The notes under the pieces are model-generated. The model did not search any database, was not told the origin of the DNA, and worked only from the letters and a program-made list of their open reading frames with translations. A stretch of 64,000 nt of DNA. Source: Styela clava. Its lineage: Eukaryota > Chordata > Ascidiacea > Stolidobranchia > Styelidae. Below, in pieces: positions 53,270-64,000 of this stretch (its first letter is position 1; each line of letters opens with the position of its first letter). The DNA lies in assembly GCF_964204865.1 (NCBI RefSeq), contig NC_135261.1, forward strand, positions 11,408,001 to 11,472,000, given 5' to 3'. Made by a program: the position numbers and the translations under genes.

Positions 53270-55430
53270 TAAAAGATTGATGGAACTTTTAGAGATGGAT
53301 GGTGAACCAATGAGTTATTGCATTACTACTGTAAACACACCGAATCCACAGAAACAAGATGGATTCGCTCTTGACTTAACTGTTAAACCACTGAAAGGGG
53401 AAGGTTGTGTGACATTACATCGTGTGCTCACTGTGGATGAAATTCCGACAGTACCGAATAAATTACCTAAAAGGATTGAATTACAAAGACATGAATATCT
53501 CGAGGGTATTGAATTTCCAAAATTACCAGATGAAAGAGTGATGCTCATGATTGGCGTGAATGTACCTGAAGTATTCTGGGTAAAAGATGAAAGGCGTGGT
53601 ACTACAACTGAACCAGTTGCAAAAAGAAGTATTCTTGGTTGGTCACTGGTTGGGCCTGCCTTTAATAAAGCTTCTCGGAATGAAAGTTTTCATGTACAAG
53701 TAAATCTTGCTGAAGTGAAAAGTGAAGATCTTCAACGACAAATTAGAGAGATGTGGGAAACAGATTTCAAAGATATATCATTGACTCCCACACCAACATT
53801 GTCAAGAGAAGATAAGTATGCATTACAACTGATGGAAGATAATATAAAGATGGTGGATGGACATTACCAATCTCCGTTACCATGGAAACCAGGATGTCCT
53901 GAATTTCCTAATAATCGTGATGCAGTTATGAGAAGAACCAACAATTTGGGAAAACGCTTGTTGAAGAATGATGTTTTAAGGGACAAATATTGCAGTACCA
54001 TGGCTGAATTTATAAAGAAAAGACGGGCAAGGAAAATTCCTGCTGCTGAATTTGAAGCACCCATTCGTAAAGCGTGGTATCTTCCTCATCAACCCGTTAC
54101 ATCAGAACAGAAACCTGGTAAAGTACGCCTGGTATTTGATGCAGGTGCAAGATATTTGAACACATCACTGAATGATCAATTACTGCAAGGTCCAGATATG
54201 GCAAATGGATTGTTATCTGTTTTGCTACGTTTCAGAATGTACAAATATGGTATAACTGCAGATATAGAAGCTATGTTCTTACAAGCTCGTGTAACTCCTA
54301 GGGATGTTGATGCATTGAGATTCCTATTTTGGCCTGATGGAGATTTGACAAAAACTCCTGTCGATCATCAGATGTTAGTGCATTGTTTTGGAAATACATC
54401 AAGTCCATTTTGTGCAAAGTACTGTTTAAGGAGAACTGCAGAGGATTTTGGAAAAGACTTTCCATCAGATATAAGTGACAATATCAAAGATAATTCATAT
54501 ATAGATAACTCCCTACTTGGAGCAGATAGTATATCTTACTTACTTACTGAATGTGGAGGTTTTCATTTAAACAAATGGAGGAGTAATTCAGAAGAAATTA
54601 TTTCTTGTGTTCCAGAAAAGGATAGAGCACAAATTCAAACAAACGTAAATTTAGACCCAAATCGTTTTGAACGAGTTTTGGGAGTTGTGTGGTTCGTGAT
54701 AGAAGATTGCTTTGGATTTAATACAAAGCTGAAGACAAAACCTGCTACGAAAAGAGGAGTTCTAGCAATTCTTAGTTCCGTATTTGATCCCATGGGTATT
54801 GTATCACCTGTGATATTGCAAGCAAGTCCTATATTCCAAGAGTTATGTCGTCAACAATTGGGATGGGATGAAACTATTGGAGCAAATGAACAAATAGCAT
54901 GGGAAAGCTGGACTAAAGCAATTCCGGAATTATCAGAAGTCAAATTACCAAGATACATTAAACCGAATTCATTTGGGGTTATTGTTTCACAAGAATTACA
55001 TCATTTTGGCGATGCATCACAAGTTGCCTATGGAACAGTTTCATATTTGAGGTTATCCGATGAAAACGGTCAAATACACTGTTCATTTTTACTTGGAAAA
55101 TCAAGATTGTGTCCTATCAAGACAATATGTTCACTTCCACGGCTGGAAATTACAGCTGCTGCGCTTTGTGTGCGAGTGGATATGTTTTTAAGACGTCAAT
55201 TAAAATTTGAGAAGAATGTTAAGTCTATATTCTGGAGTGATAGTACAGCTACTATCCAATCAAATTACAATTCGTCGAAAAGATTTCCTACTTTCATAGC
55301 TAACCGATTAGCAAAAATTGAAGAAGGTTCAGAGCCACATCAATGGCATTATGTTCCAAGTGAATTGAACCCAGCGGATTATGCATCCCGTGGAATGACA
55401 GCAAAGAAATTGATTGCAAAGAAATCATGA
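53190..55430 (+). CDS. BEL/Pao pol: protease, reverse transcriptase, RNase H (defective)
   Basis: The frame is open from 52995, but homology begins near 53190 after the gag overlap. The protease motif LDEGSTS has its Asp codon at 53241, as expected for BEL proteases. The reverse transcriptase has DIEAMF (Asp at 54261), but the box normally read as YVDD is YIDN (54498-54509), with Asn replacing a metal-binding Asp. The stretch after it also looks shortened against typical Pao sequences. RNase H acidic residues are visible in HFGDAS (55011), LPRLEITAA and FWSDSTA, with NPADYASRG after. The frame stops at TGA 55428, while the same frame continues with pol-like sequence beyond it. The active-site change alone should block reverse transcription. 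Confidence 0.9.
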   Translation, partial: FIEMLQILSDTCRYCFLDEGSTSCLCDKRLMELLEMDGEPMSYCITTVNTPNPQKQDGFALDLTVKPLKGEGCVTLHRVLTVDEIPTVPNKLPKRIELQRHEYLEGIEFPKLPDERVMLMIGVNVPEVFWVKDERRGTTTEPVAKRSILGWSLVGPAFNKASRNESFHVQVNLAEVKSEDLQRQIREMWETDFKDISLTPTPTLSREDKYALQLMEDNIKMVDGHYQSPLPWKPGCPEFPNNRDAVMRRTNNLGKRLLKNDVLRDKYCSTMAEFIKKRRARKIPAAEFEAPIRKAWYLPHQPVTSEQKPGKVRLVFDAGARYLNTSLNDQLLQGPDMANGLLSVLLRFRMYKYGITADIEAMFLQARVTPRDVDALRFLFWPDGDLTKTPVDHQMLVHCFGNTSSPFCAKYCLRRTAEDFGKDFPSDISDNIKDNSYIDNSLLGADSISYLLTECGGFHLNKWRSNSEEIISCVPEKDRAQIQTNVNLDPNRFERVLGVVWFVIEDCFGFNTKLKTKPATKRGVLAILSSVFDPMGIVSPVILQASPIFQELCRQQLGWDETIGANEQIAWESWTKAIPELSEVKLPRYIKPNSFGVIVSQELHHFGDASQVAYGTVSYLRLSDENGQIHCSFLLGKSRLCPIKTICSLPRLEITAAALCVRVDMFLRRQLKFEKNVKSIFWSDSTATIQSNYNSSKRFPTFIANRLAKIEEGSEPHQWHYVPSELNPADYASRGMTAKKLIAKKS

Positions 55431-57062
55431 TTACAAGGACCAGAATTTCTCTACCAGAATGAAGAGAACTGGCCACAAATGCCAGTTAAATTACCAGATT
55501 TACCATTGGAATTTATTCTGAAGAAGCCAATTAACGTTCTAGTGAATCTAGTGACAGAGAATAAACCTTTGGACAAGTTTATCAACTATTATTCTTCATG
55601 GTATAAGTTGAAGAAAGCTACCGCATGGATTATCAGATTCAAAATTTATTTACAAGCTAAACCAACAGTTCAAAAAGGTAAATTGCAAACAGAAGAGTTG
55701 AGAAGATCCGAAAATGAGCTGATAAAGTATTTACAAAATAGTGAGTTGAATAAAGTTATTGCAAAGTTACAAAATTCTGATGTACAAGGGAAAAGTGTGC
55801 TTAGAAATTTGAAAATTGCACCTTCAATGCAAAAGTTGAATCCTGTTTTAATTGAAGGAATATTGAGAGTGGGTGGAAGATTGCAGAACGCACCCATAGA
55901 ATTTGATTTGAAACATCCAATAATACTGCCAAGTAACCATCATATCACACAGTTGATTGTCAGAGAATACCATAAAAGTTCACATCATTGTGGAGCAAGT
56001 CATACATGGAATTTGCTGAGACAGAAGTTCTGGATTATCAATGGAGCTGTTGTTGTAAAGCGAAATATTCGTAATTGCATATTCTGCAAAAAGAGAAATG
56101 CTTCGATGGGTAAGCAATTTATGGCTGACCTACCTAAAGAGCGTGTGACACCAGATCAACCACCATTCACATGTGTTGGAGTTGACAACTTCGGACCGTT
56201 GTTGGTGAAGCAAGGAAGAAGTTCTGTAAAGAGATGGGGCTTGATAATAACCTGTGCAACAACTAGAGCAGTGCATTTGGAAATTGTGCATAGTATGGAT
56301 GTCAATTCATTTATTAATGGGTTAAGAAGATTCATAGCCAGAAGAGGCAAGATTTCAACCATTATTTGTGATAATGGGAGCAATTTTACAGCTGGAAATA
56401 AAGTATTGAAAGAAGAAATTCAAATTTGGAATTCCAGTAAAATGGGAGAATTTTGCAGACAAAGTGATATCATATTCAAGTTCAATCCTCCCACAGCTTC
56501 ACACTTTGGAGGTTTCTATGAAAGACTCATCAGATCAGCAAGAAAGATACTGACTGCTTTATTGCATGATCAATTGGTTACTGATGAAGCGTTGTCTACT
56601 ATATTTTGTGAAGTTGAAAGTCAATTGAATTCAAGACCACTTACACCTATTAGTATGGATCCTTTGGATGAAGAACCACTTTCACCAAATCATTTATTGT
56701 TGCTGAAGCATAAAGCAAATTTACCACCAGGAATATTTGACAAGAAAGATTGTTATGTGAGAAGAAGATGGCGTCAAATACAATATTTGGCTGACCAATT
56801 CTGGATAAGATGGTCCAGAGAAGTACTCGTCAATCTACAAGCTCGACATAAATGGTTGAAGAAGGAAGACAATTTCAAAGTCGATGATCTTGTGTAACTG
56901 GTTGACAACACAATACCAAGAGGGAAGTGGTTGACTGGCAGAATTATGGAAGTTATACCAGACAAATTTGGAGCTGTCAGACAAGTGACTGTCAAAACTT
57001 CTCATGGGTTTTTAAGAAGACCAATAGCAAAACTTTGTATGATTCAGAGAGCTGATGAGTAA
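55431..57062 (+). CDS. BEL/Pao pol: integrase and C-terminal domain (premature stops)
   Basis: It lies in the same frame as the preceding pol segment, across the TGA at 55428; the first ATG is 55479. An H2C2 zinc-binding domain (HHCGASHTWNLL...CIFCKK) precedes an integrase core with catalytic Asp at 56184 (GVDNFGP), Asp at 56370 (CDNGSNF) and Glu at 56520 (GGFYERL). A Pao-type C-terminal region (HLLLLK, then the RRRWRQIQYLADQFW stretch) follows, as in DUF5641. A TAA at 56895 cuts this region; the frame then continues with family-like sequence to a TAA at 57060. The catalytic triad is intact, so integrase itself looks less damaged than reverse transcriptase. Confidence 0.88.
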
Positions 57063-57159
57063 TTCATTGTTAGTTGTATTACTTATTTGTGATGATTCTC
57101 ACTTTTTCTTTTTGAATTGTAAGATGTATTCTCTTCGTTCCTACATCTGGGGCGGGGAA

Positions 57160-58280
57160 TGTTAGCGAGAATCATAACGTGTTTCTAATTTGATGACGTT
57201 TTACGTTGTTACGCAGACGTTGCAAACGTATCGACGCAGCATTATTGCGACAGAGTCCTGTTTCTCGATTAATCCCGGGAATTCTAAATTATCGCCACGC
57301 TGCTTCGATGAGTTGGCACCTTCTGTCCTTGTATACAGTGTAATCTATTGCGCTAGGAGTTGTTTATCGTGTTTAATATTGGGTTTACTATTCGCGGTTA
57401 GGATAAACGATTCGAATTGAAGTTATTAATTGGGTTTAAAATCAACGGTTCATACTGGAGTTGTAATGTAATGTAGGGATACAGGTTAGGGTTGTAATAT
57501 AGTCCAAATAGAATGATAAATACTGTTTCTTGTATTTAGTCACATAAGTTAAGTTGTATTTACTTTGGATTATAAATTGTTGAATTGAGTTGCCTGGAGA
57601 TCCTAAACATTCGGTATGTAAATATTGTTTTATCTTGTATGATTTATTCTGTAATTTAGTATTGTGAATACTATTTTATCCTATGTGATTTAATCCGTAC
57701 ATAATTGTGACATATGGTTATCTGCTAATTGATGTGAATTGTTATTGCTTGTAAAAATGGTAATGCTGTTATATTTGATTAATTGTGCCATATAAGCTAT
57801 TTAGTTTTATCTATTATTTTGGCAGAAAACCGTTCCATTAACAACGTTCCTTTACGTTCCTCATACCCGGTATCAAGATTTACGTTACGTTCCATTAACA
57901 ACGTTCCTTTACGTTCCTCATACCCGGTATCAAGATTTACGTTACGTTCCATTAACAACGTTCCGTTTCCGGTACCCAGCAAGTTCTATTTTCCTGATTC
58001 ATGTTCGAGATTTGATTTGAAGTGTCTGTTGATTGTTATTAAAGATATTCACCGATTTCAAGTTGAATTATATTAGGGCAGCATTTGAAATGCACAGAAG
58101 AATCTGGCGGCACTTTAACCGCTGTTTACAGACTTTAATTGCTTGAAAGCACGGACTAGTTGTAACAATTAACCGATATAGGTTTGGGGTCAGGACTGGG
58201 GTATTGGGACGCGTTTTTGAAGTCTCCAATCTCTTAATGTGCGTGAGAAGTAACCAGGCTACATAGAATCGAGCGCAACA
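57160..58280 (+). repeat. 3' LTR of the BEL/Pao element
   Basis: It is 1121 bp and nearly identical to the 5' LTR, with the 57-bp repeats at 57831-57944. It is preceded by the purine-rich tract at 57148-57159. Confidence 0.93.
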
Positions 58281-58285
58281 CTTTC

Positions 58286-59313
58286 AACGTCTACCATTTC
58301 AATTCCACCTTTCATTTTTGGGCCAATCAATGTTTTACGTTTGATTCTTTCCCAATTTGAATTCCATAAAAAACGAAATATTAAAGAATTCAGTGATTTA
58401 ACAAATTTTTTGGGAATAGTAACAGGTAAAAATGTAAATTGATATGTAAAGAGCGATAGAATTCATGATTTGATTACACATACTTTTCCTAGAATTGTTA
58501 AATTTCTCCTACGCCAAATTTGAATAATGTTTTGTACTTGCTGCAACATAAACGGTAAGTTAAGTTCAAATAGTTGTTTCAAATCAGCCGTAATTGTAAT
58601 TCTCAATAATTTAAACTCATAAGTCCAGTTGAGATTGTGATGAATATTTTGTTCAATTATGCCACATTCAGTTCCAATATTCATTGCTTGTGATTTTCAG
58701 CATTTGTTTTGCATCCTGATATAGTTCAGCTGTTCAAAATAAGGTTTCAATGCTTTTAGATGAATCATCAGTGAAGACTATTGTATCATCTGCAGCTAGG
58801 GCTATTTTAATTTCGTTTTCTGCAATTTTATATCCAGTGATATCTTTATTATTACGAACCATCGTTGCGAAAATTTCTATTACTACAAGGAATAAATACG
58901 ATGAGATTGGGTCGCCCTGATTAAGCCCGAATGCTATTAGCGACTGGAACAGGAAACACCATACGACACTATCAAATATCCAATCCAATAATTGTACCAG
59001 GTATTTCATTGTATGTTGTATGGTTTATTATATCGCAAAGTAATCGTATGTTTTCTCCCATTTGTCTGTTTTGAATAAAACCTCTTTGATCTTTGTGAAT
59101 TATATTGTTCATTACTGTTTGGATTTGTGTCGTGAGAACTTTACTTAAAATTTTGTAATCCGTATTCAATAGAGTAAGGGGTAGATAGTTTTTTAAATTA
59201 TCGGCGTCTTTTCCTTTCTTCAATATGAGGGTTATTATTTCATCACATTGAGTTTGGCTCATGTGACCAGTGATACACGCCTGGTTATAACATTTCAGCA
59301 GAGAGTCTTTCAA
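58286..59313 (-). mobile_element. LINE remnant, RT part, U5
   Basis: This continues the LINE cut at 50098. Frame pieces with QGDPISSYLF and AADD (58734-59009) and the RT N-terminal motif (58972-59313) are present, with extra point changes such as NYLPLTLL for NYRPITLL. Confidence 0.85.
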
Positions 59314-59340
59314 ATCTTCCCAAAAGACTTTATGTTAATA

Positions 59341-60200
59341 ACGACCAACTCGACTTAATAGCGCAGACATGCGGAGATAATATCATAACAACACAATTAC
59401 ACTTGGATATATGAAACAAGCCCATATTTGTCTGTGATGATAAATCGTCCGGAAAAAGAGCGTTGACAATGTAGTCATTTTTTCCTAACTCAGGCTTTTT
59501 TGTCGTTGTTTATTTGACCCTCGTGTCCATAAAATTAGACATTGTCTTCCCTAATATATATACGAATCTTGGCAGAGCCCACAAACACTAAGACAGACAC
59601 CTGGAAATTATACATTGTGAATAAAATAGTGTTTGCGTCCCAACGCCGCATCATCTCTTCTCCTTGTTTCGATGCAAGTTTCAATGACTTGCGCCATAAA
59701 ATACATGCGTGTATTGAAAAGAATTGTTCTATTCACAAAAGTCTAGTAATACTTTTTGACGTTAAGATATTATACTTGTTGAAGGAGCAACTGGAACGCG
59801 TATTTAATTGAAACATTCTACGCAAATTGTTGAAATTAACTTTGGTTTGAAGATGAATGGGGTGATTTCCGAGTGCAATTATGCCTGAACACGAGTTTTA
59901 ACAAATTTTGATGATGGCTGATCTTCGGTTTTCAATTATCCACTTCTTACAGGATGTAATCACAAACATTGTTTTGCTTACAATTTTTGAGCATCCATTA
60001 TCTAAACAATGACATGTTTGGTTTGATTGACGTTGTCAAACGATATTTGACGCGAGTCAAAAGTCAAGTCGCACATTGGCATATAAAACTTTTCCAGAAA
60101 TAGAAATATTTATGCATGAGAAGAATCCGGGAAATATTGATGATATATAGAAATTTGTTTCGAATTGCAAAAATATATCTCAAAATCCATATTTTTAAAG
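59341..60200. repeat. Block A, U5, first tandem copy
   Basis: It contains the 80-codon frame with its ATG changed to TTG (59569), open to 59811, and the left arm of the inverted repeat. It breaks at AAAGGCG and is followed by a second copy. Confidence 0.75.
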
Positions 60201-60218
60201 GCGGAAGCGGATTTTTAT

Positions 60219-61109
60219 CATGGCAGAGCCCACAAACACTAAGACAGACCCCTGGAAATTATACACTGTGAATAAAATAGTGTTTGCGTCCCAACGCCGC
60301 ATCATCTCTTCTCCTTGTTTCGATGCAAGTTTCAATGACTTGCGACATAAAATACATGCGTATATTGAAAAGAATTGTTCTATTCACAAAAGTCTAGTAA
60401 TACTTTTTGACGTTAAGATATTATACTTGTTGAAGGAGCAACTGGAACGCATATTTAATTGAAACATTCTACGCAAATTGTTGAAATTAACTTTGGTTTG
60501 AAGATGAATGGGGTGATTTCCGAGTGCAATTATGCCTGAACACGAGTTTTAACAAATTTTGATGATGGCTGATCTTCGATTTTCAATTATCCACTTCTTA
60601 CAGGATGTAATCACAAACATTGTTTTGCTTACAATTTTTGAGCATCCATTATCTAAACAATGACATGTTTGGTTTGATTGACGTTGTCAAACGATATTTG
60701 ACGCGAGTCAAAAGTCAAGTTGCACATTGGCATATAAAACTTTTCCAGAAATAGAAATATTTATGCATGAGAAGAATCCGGGAAATATTGATGATATATA
60801 GAAATTTGTTTCGAATTACAAAAATATATCTCAAAATCCATATTTTTAAAGGCGCCCAATATGAAACTGTCCGCTAGTTGCAGGGGATGTAGTTGAATTA
60901 TTTTTTGGAGATTCAGTATTCTCGGAGAATGATAACGTCAATCAATCAATCAATCAATCTATCGAAACATCAACATTTTGCTTCTAAAGTCTGCATACGT
61001 GTATGCAAAATAAACTGTTTGCTCTACAATAAAGATATAAGTGTTTCATCGAAAAACAAATGTTTTATATGTGTTTAATATGCATGTGTGGTGTTCACAC
61101 TCTTTGAGG
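60219..61109. repeat. Block A, U5, second tandem copy
   Basis: It repeats 59568-60200 at a period of 651 bp and then carries on with the normal end of block A (CAATCAATC tract, right arm of the inverted repeat). The 80-codon frame here keeps its ATG (60220) and is open to 60462. The junction is AAAGGCGGAAGCGGATTT. Confidence 0.8.
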
Positions 61110-61560
61110 CAGGGGTAGGCAACCTAAGGCCTGCGGGGCGAGAATCCTGCCGGCGACGTTTCACTGAAATATAGTAACAAAACACCCGTTTCGACGATTA
61201 TATTCTATACGTAACAGAATTTATTGTGAGACACGTGTAGACTAAATCATATTATAATCTAACAAGTAGAAAATTAATGAGCCTATAATTTCATTATAAT
61301 TAGACAAATGTCAACAAAAGTCAGAAACGTTGATGCTAGGTGCAAAGGGTTCAATGGCGCCAAAAATCTTCAAATGAAATTTTTTGATGCAATGTAATGA
61401 GGAAAGAAATCTATAGTCTATTCGAGAAATGTACCACTGCTTGATTTTTATTATAAAAAGTATCATCCGTTTGATTTCAAACTTTCTAGAATTATGTGCG
61501 CCCGCCTTTATTGCCACCCTTGATTTTGGCCCGCGAGCGACAAAAGGTTGCCGACCCTTG
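61110..61560. mobile_element. hAT-like element hAT2, U5
   Basis: Both inverted ends are present (CAGGGGTAGGCAACCT left; CAAGGGTCGGCAACCT as the complement of the right end). The flanking octamers CTTTGAGG and CTTTAGAG are as in U4. Confidence 0.8.
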
Positions 61561-63448
61561 CTTTAGAGATCGGGTGTGTAAGATCACTGTCTGTCAACAA
61601 ATTATATGAAAAATTAAGACAAGATTTTCTAATTCAGATCTATTCATAACAGACACGCATTCATAAAACCTTCGGTACAAGTCTATTAAAATTTGACTAG
61701 AATTTCCCTTGCATTGCGATGGCTCTGGAAACACCAGTGCACGTCACAGAAACAAATGTACGGCATCTTAACTCCAAAAAATGACAACATAAGAAAAATC
61801 CAGTTTCTAATTAATGTTCATGTCTGGCTAATACAAAAAATAAAACGAATGGACAACGGTAATAAAGCAAATCATAACTATAGCGATTAAAAAAAAACGT
61901 TACAAACTTGGCGCAAGACTCATTGCTGCTAAAAGGTCGCAAGTATGCAAGTATGCTATTATTTCGCTCACGACCAACTCGACCTAAAAGCGGGGACAAG
62001 CGAAAATGATATTATGACAACACAATTACACTTTGATATATGAATCAAATCCATATTTGCTTGTGATAATAGATCGTTCGTAAAAATGGCGTTGAAAATG
62101 TAGTTATTTCTTCTTAACTTAAACTTTTTTTCGTTGTTAATTGACCCTCGTGTCCATAAAATTGGACATTGCTCTCTTATATATATACGAATCATTGAAA
62201 GGTCTACAATTATTAGAAAGACAACAGTAATTACACATGGTAAATAAAATAACTGATGAAAACCCTTTTTCTTTGAAGGAGATCACAGGTCATGGAAGTT
62301 TGAGGACCGCTGTTAGGATAGGATAGGATTCACATATTTATCCCGGGGGAGACGAAAGCCGATAAGACGGCTTATCCATATGGCGAACCACGGCCTCTCG
62401 TCCGGTTACCATTCCAAGTCCGGTATGTGATTAGTTATATTGTTTGTTTTTGAAAGCATGGACTTGGTGGTGGAGGAAGCTGTAACCGACCAGCCGTTAC
62501 GTGAACCACCCAGCGACGGCGAGGAGTCCAGCAATCCGCTCGCACATAACCATCCCTGCATGGGATTCGAACCTGCGAACCTACGCAGAGTAATTAGAGG
62601 TGCGGTGGCGAGCGTATTTCTAACGCTTCACCCGTTGAGCCACACCGCCGCGCCTGTTCTAGTTGCTGACGCGCCAACGTCGCATCATCTCTTCTCCTTG
62701 CTTGGATGCAAGTTTCAATGACTTGCGTCAGGACATACGTGTGCATAATGACGAGAATTGTTTTATTCAAGAAAGTCTACAAATAGATTTCGACGATGAG
62801 ATTTTATACTTGTAGATAGAGCAACTGCACCGCGTTTTTTATTAAACATTCTTCGCAAATTGTTGAAACTGACTTCGGTTTGAAGATGAATGAAGTGATG
62901 TTCGAGTGCAATTATGCCTGAACACGAGTTCTAACAAATTTTGATGATGGCTGATTCTCGGTTTTCGATTATCCACTTCTTAAAGGGTGTAATCACAAAC
63001 ATTGTTTTGCTTACAATTTGTGAGCATCTATTATCTAAACAAAGACATGTTTTGTTTGATTGACGTTGTTAAACAATATTTGAAGCAATTCAAAAGTCGA
63101 CACACATTAGCATGTTGAACTTCTCCAGAAATAGAAATATTTATGCATGAGCAGAATCCGGAAAATATTGATGAAGTATGGAAATTTCGTTCGAATTACA
63201 AAAAAAATATCTCAAAGTCCATATTTTTGAAGGCGCCTAATATGAAACTATCCGCTAGATGTTAGGTAAGCAGTTGAAATATTCTTTTCGGATTCAGTAT
63301 TCTCGGAGAATGACAACGTCAATCAATCAATCAATCTATCGAAATATCAACGTTTTGCTTCCAAAGTTTGCATACGTGTATGCAAAATAAATTGTTTGTT
63401 CTAACATACGGTTATAAGTGCTTCATCGAAAACAAACGTTTTAAATGT
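61561..63448. repeat. Block B with its left arm, U5 (runs into U6)
   Basis: The left arm at 61625-61880 matches the sequence before the LINE remnant. The main part starts at 61970 and is split by the SINE at 62314-62655. Confidence 0.7.
62314..62655 (-). mobile_element. tRNA-derived SINE, U5
   Basis: This is the same insertion as in the other units, with intact A and B boxes. Confidence 0.85.
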
Positions 63449-64000
63449 GATATCATTTATACGGATATGACAGCTCTTCATCAAAAATATAATAATCTTC
63501 AAAATTGGTATTTAACTCGACATTTTGTGTTTTTGCCTTGAATGCGATGGAAATTCACTTAAAATATTTAGTACTTTTCAACTTTACCATGTTGAAGTAG
63601 GATTCAAATGTTTTGAGAATTCCAAATTCCAAAATAAAATTTTCGACTCCGAGACCTGTGACGAAACGTTATGAAACTGGATATTTCAACTTTATTGGTG
63701 TTGTCTCGACATTAATTCAATCGTTATCTTTTCATTTGGGGGTTGTGGTTGGCGTTAGATATATATAATATATGTTTAAATGCCAGCAATTGAACAGAAC
63801 ATAAAATTCGTTTTTAAATTAATTGGACTATTCTACACTAATTTCTGCTTTATCATTTTGAAGGTGAAAAAATAGTTCCAACTCCAATACCACTGACAAC
63901 GAGTGAAATATTCTTCGTGTGCAAAATTCATGTTCGAATAACTCATATTACAGTGTTCAATCATTATGGCTATTTCAGATACATTGTTGATGCTCATATA
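63449..64000. other. Upstream flank of a sixth gene copy, cut by the window end
   Basis: It matches 43580-44130 and shares U5-specific variants (CATGTTCGAATAAC, GATACATTGTTG). A sixth gene would be expected to begin about 590 bp beyond the window. Confidence 0.75.

Larger units (their letters stand above)
50099..58280 (+). mobile_element. BEL/Pao LTR retrotransposon, defective
   Basis: The 8182-bp element is bounded by two 1121-bp LTRs that start TG and end CA, flanked by the 5-bp target duplication CTTTC (50094-50098 and 58281-58285). Domain order is gag (DUF1759-type capsid region, two zinc knuckles), aspartic protease, reverse transcriptase, RNase H, H2C2 zinc-binding domain, DDE integrase and DUF5641-like C-terminus, which defines Pao-type elements; no envelope gene is seen. 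Lesions include frame shifts near 52005 and 52230, a TGA at 55428, a TAA at 56895 and an altered catalytic box at 54498. A purine-rich tract TGGGGCGGGGAA (57148-57159) precedes the 3' LTR. I could not identify the primer-binding site after 51219. Confidence 0.93.

Noticed and set aside
1-64000. CRISPR array, rRNA repeat or simple satellite as the explanation for the periodicity
   Set aside because: The 10.7-kb unit holds a multi-exon gene and identifiable transposons, with no rRNA sequence and no short spacer-repeat pattern.

Overview
The window is AT-rich animal DNA. It has spliced genes with short GT-AG introns (65-83 nt), a BEL/Pao LTR retrotransposon (a metazoan-restricted group), LINE remnants, a tRNA-derived SINE and hAT-like DNA transposons. 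The phylum cannot be fixed from sequence alone; an invertebrate with compact introns fits best, and a tunicate-like genome is one possibility that I could not test.

The whole window is a head-to-tail tandem array of a unit of about 10.7 kb. Phased on base 1, the units are U1 1-10694, U2 10695-21354, U3 21355-32049, U4 32050-43324, U5 43325-63193 (enlarged by an 8.2 kb retrotransposon and a 651-bp internal duplication) and the start of U6 at 63194-64000. Each complete unit carries one plus-strand gene of 11 exons. It encodes a 650-residue secreted protein that I do not recognise: a signal peptide, three Cys/aromatic-rich modules and, between them, two long charged helical (coiled-coil-like) regions. 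The two halves of the protein are tandem duplicates of each other, with matching intron phases. All five copies look intact, with a TATA box, consensus splice sites and an AATAAA signal.

Within a unit the order is: upstream flank with a small perfect inverted repeat, TATA box, the 11-exon gene, AATAAA, a 276-bp hAT-like element (only U1, U3 and U4), about 2 kb of gene-free AT-rich DNA, a decayed minus-strand LINE reverse-transcriptase remnant, block A, a second hAT-like element (hAT2, variously deleted), and block B. Block B is a diverged duplicate of block A and is interrupted by a minus-strand SINE. In U5 the LINE remnant is split by a BEL/Pao element (50099-58280) with two 1121-bp LTRs and a 5-bp target duplication. 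Its gag and pol carry frameshifts, stop codons and an altered reverse-transcriptase active site.

The most noteworthy content is the gene array itself: an apparently undescribed, internally duplicated, disulfide-rich helical secreted protein amplified in near-identical copies. This suggests demand for high output of a structural or secreted material; that role is inference. The transposons act as markers for the history of the array. Some insertions are shared by all units and predate amplification. Others, such as the 276-bp element with its perfect empty site in U2 and U5, show that the units are at least two types with mosaic copies.
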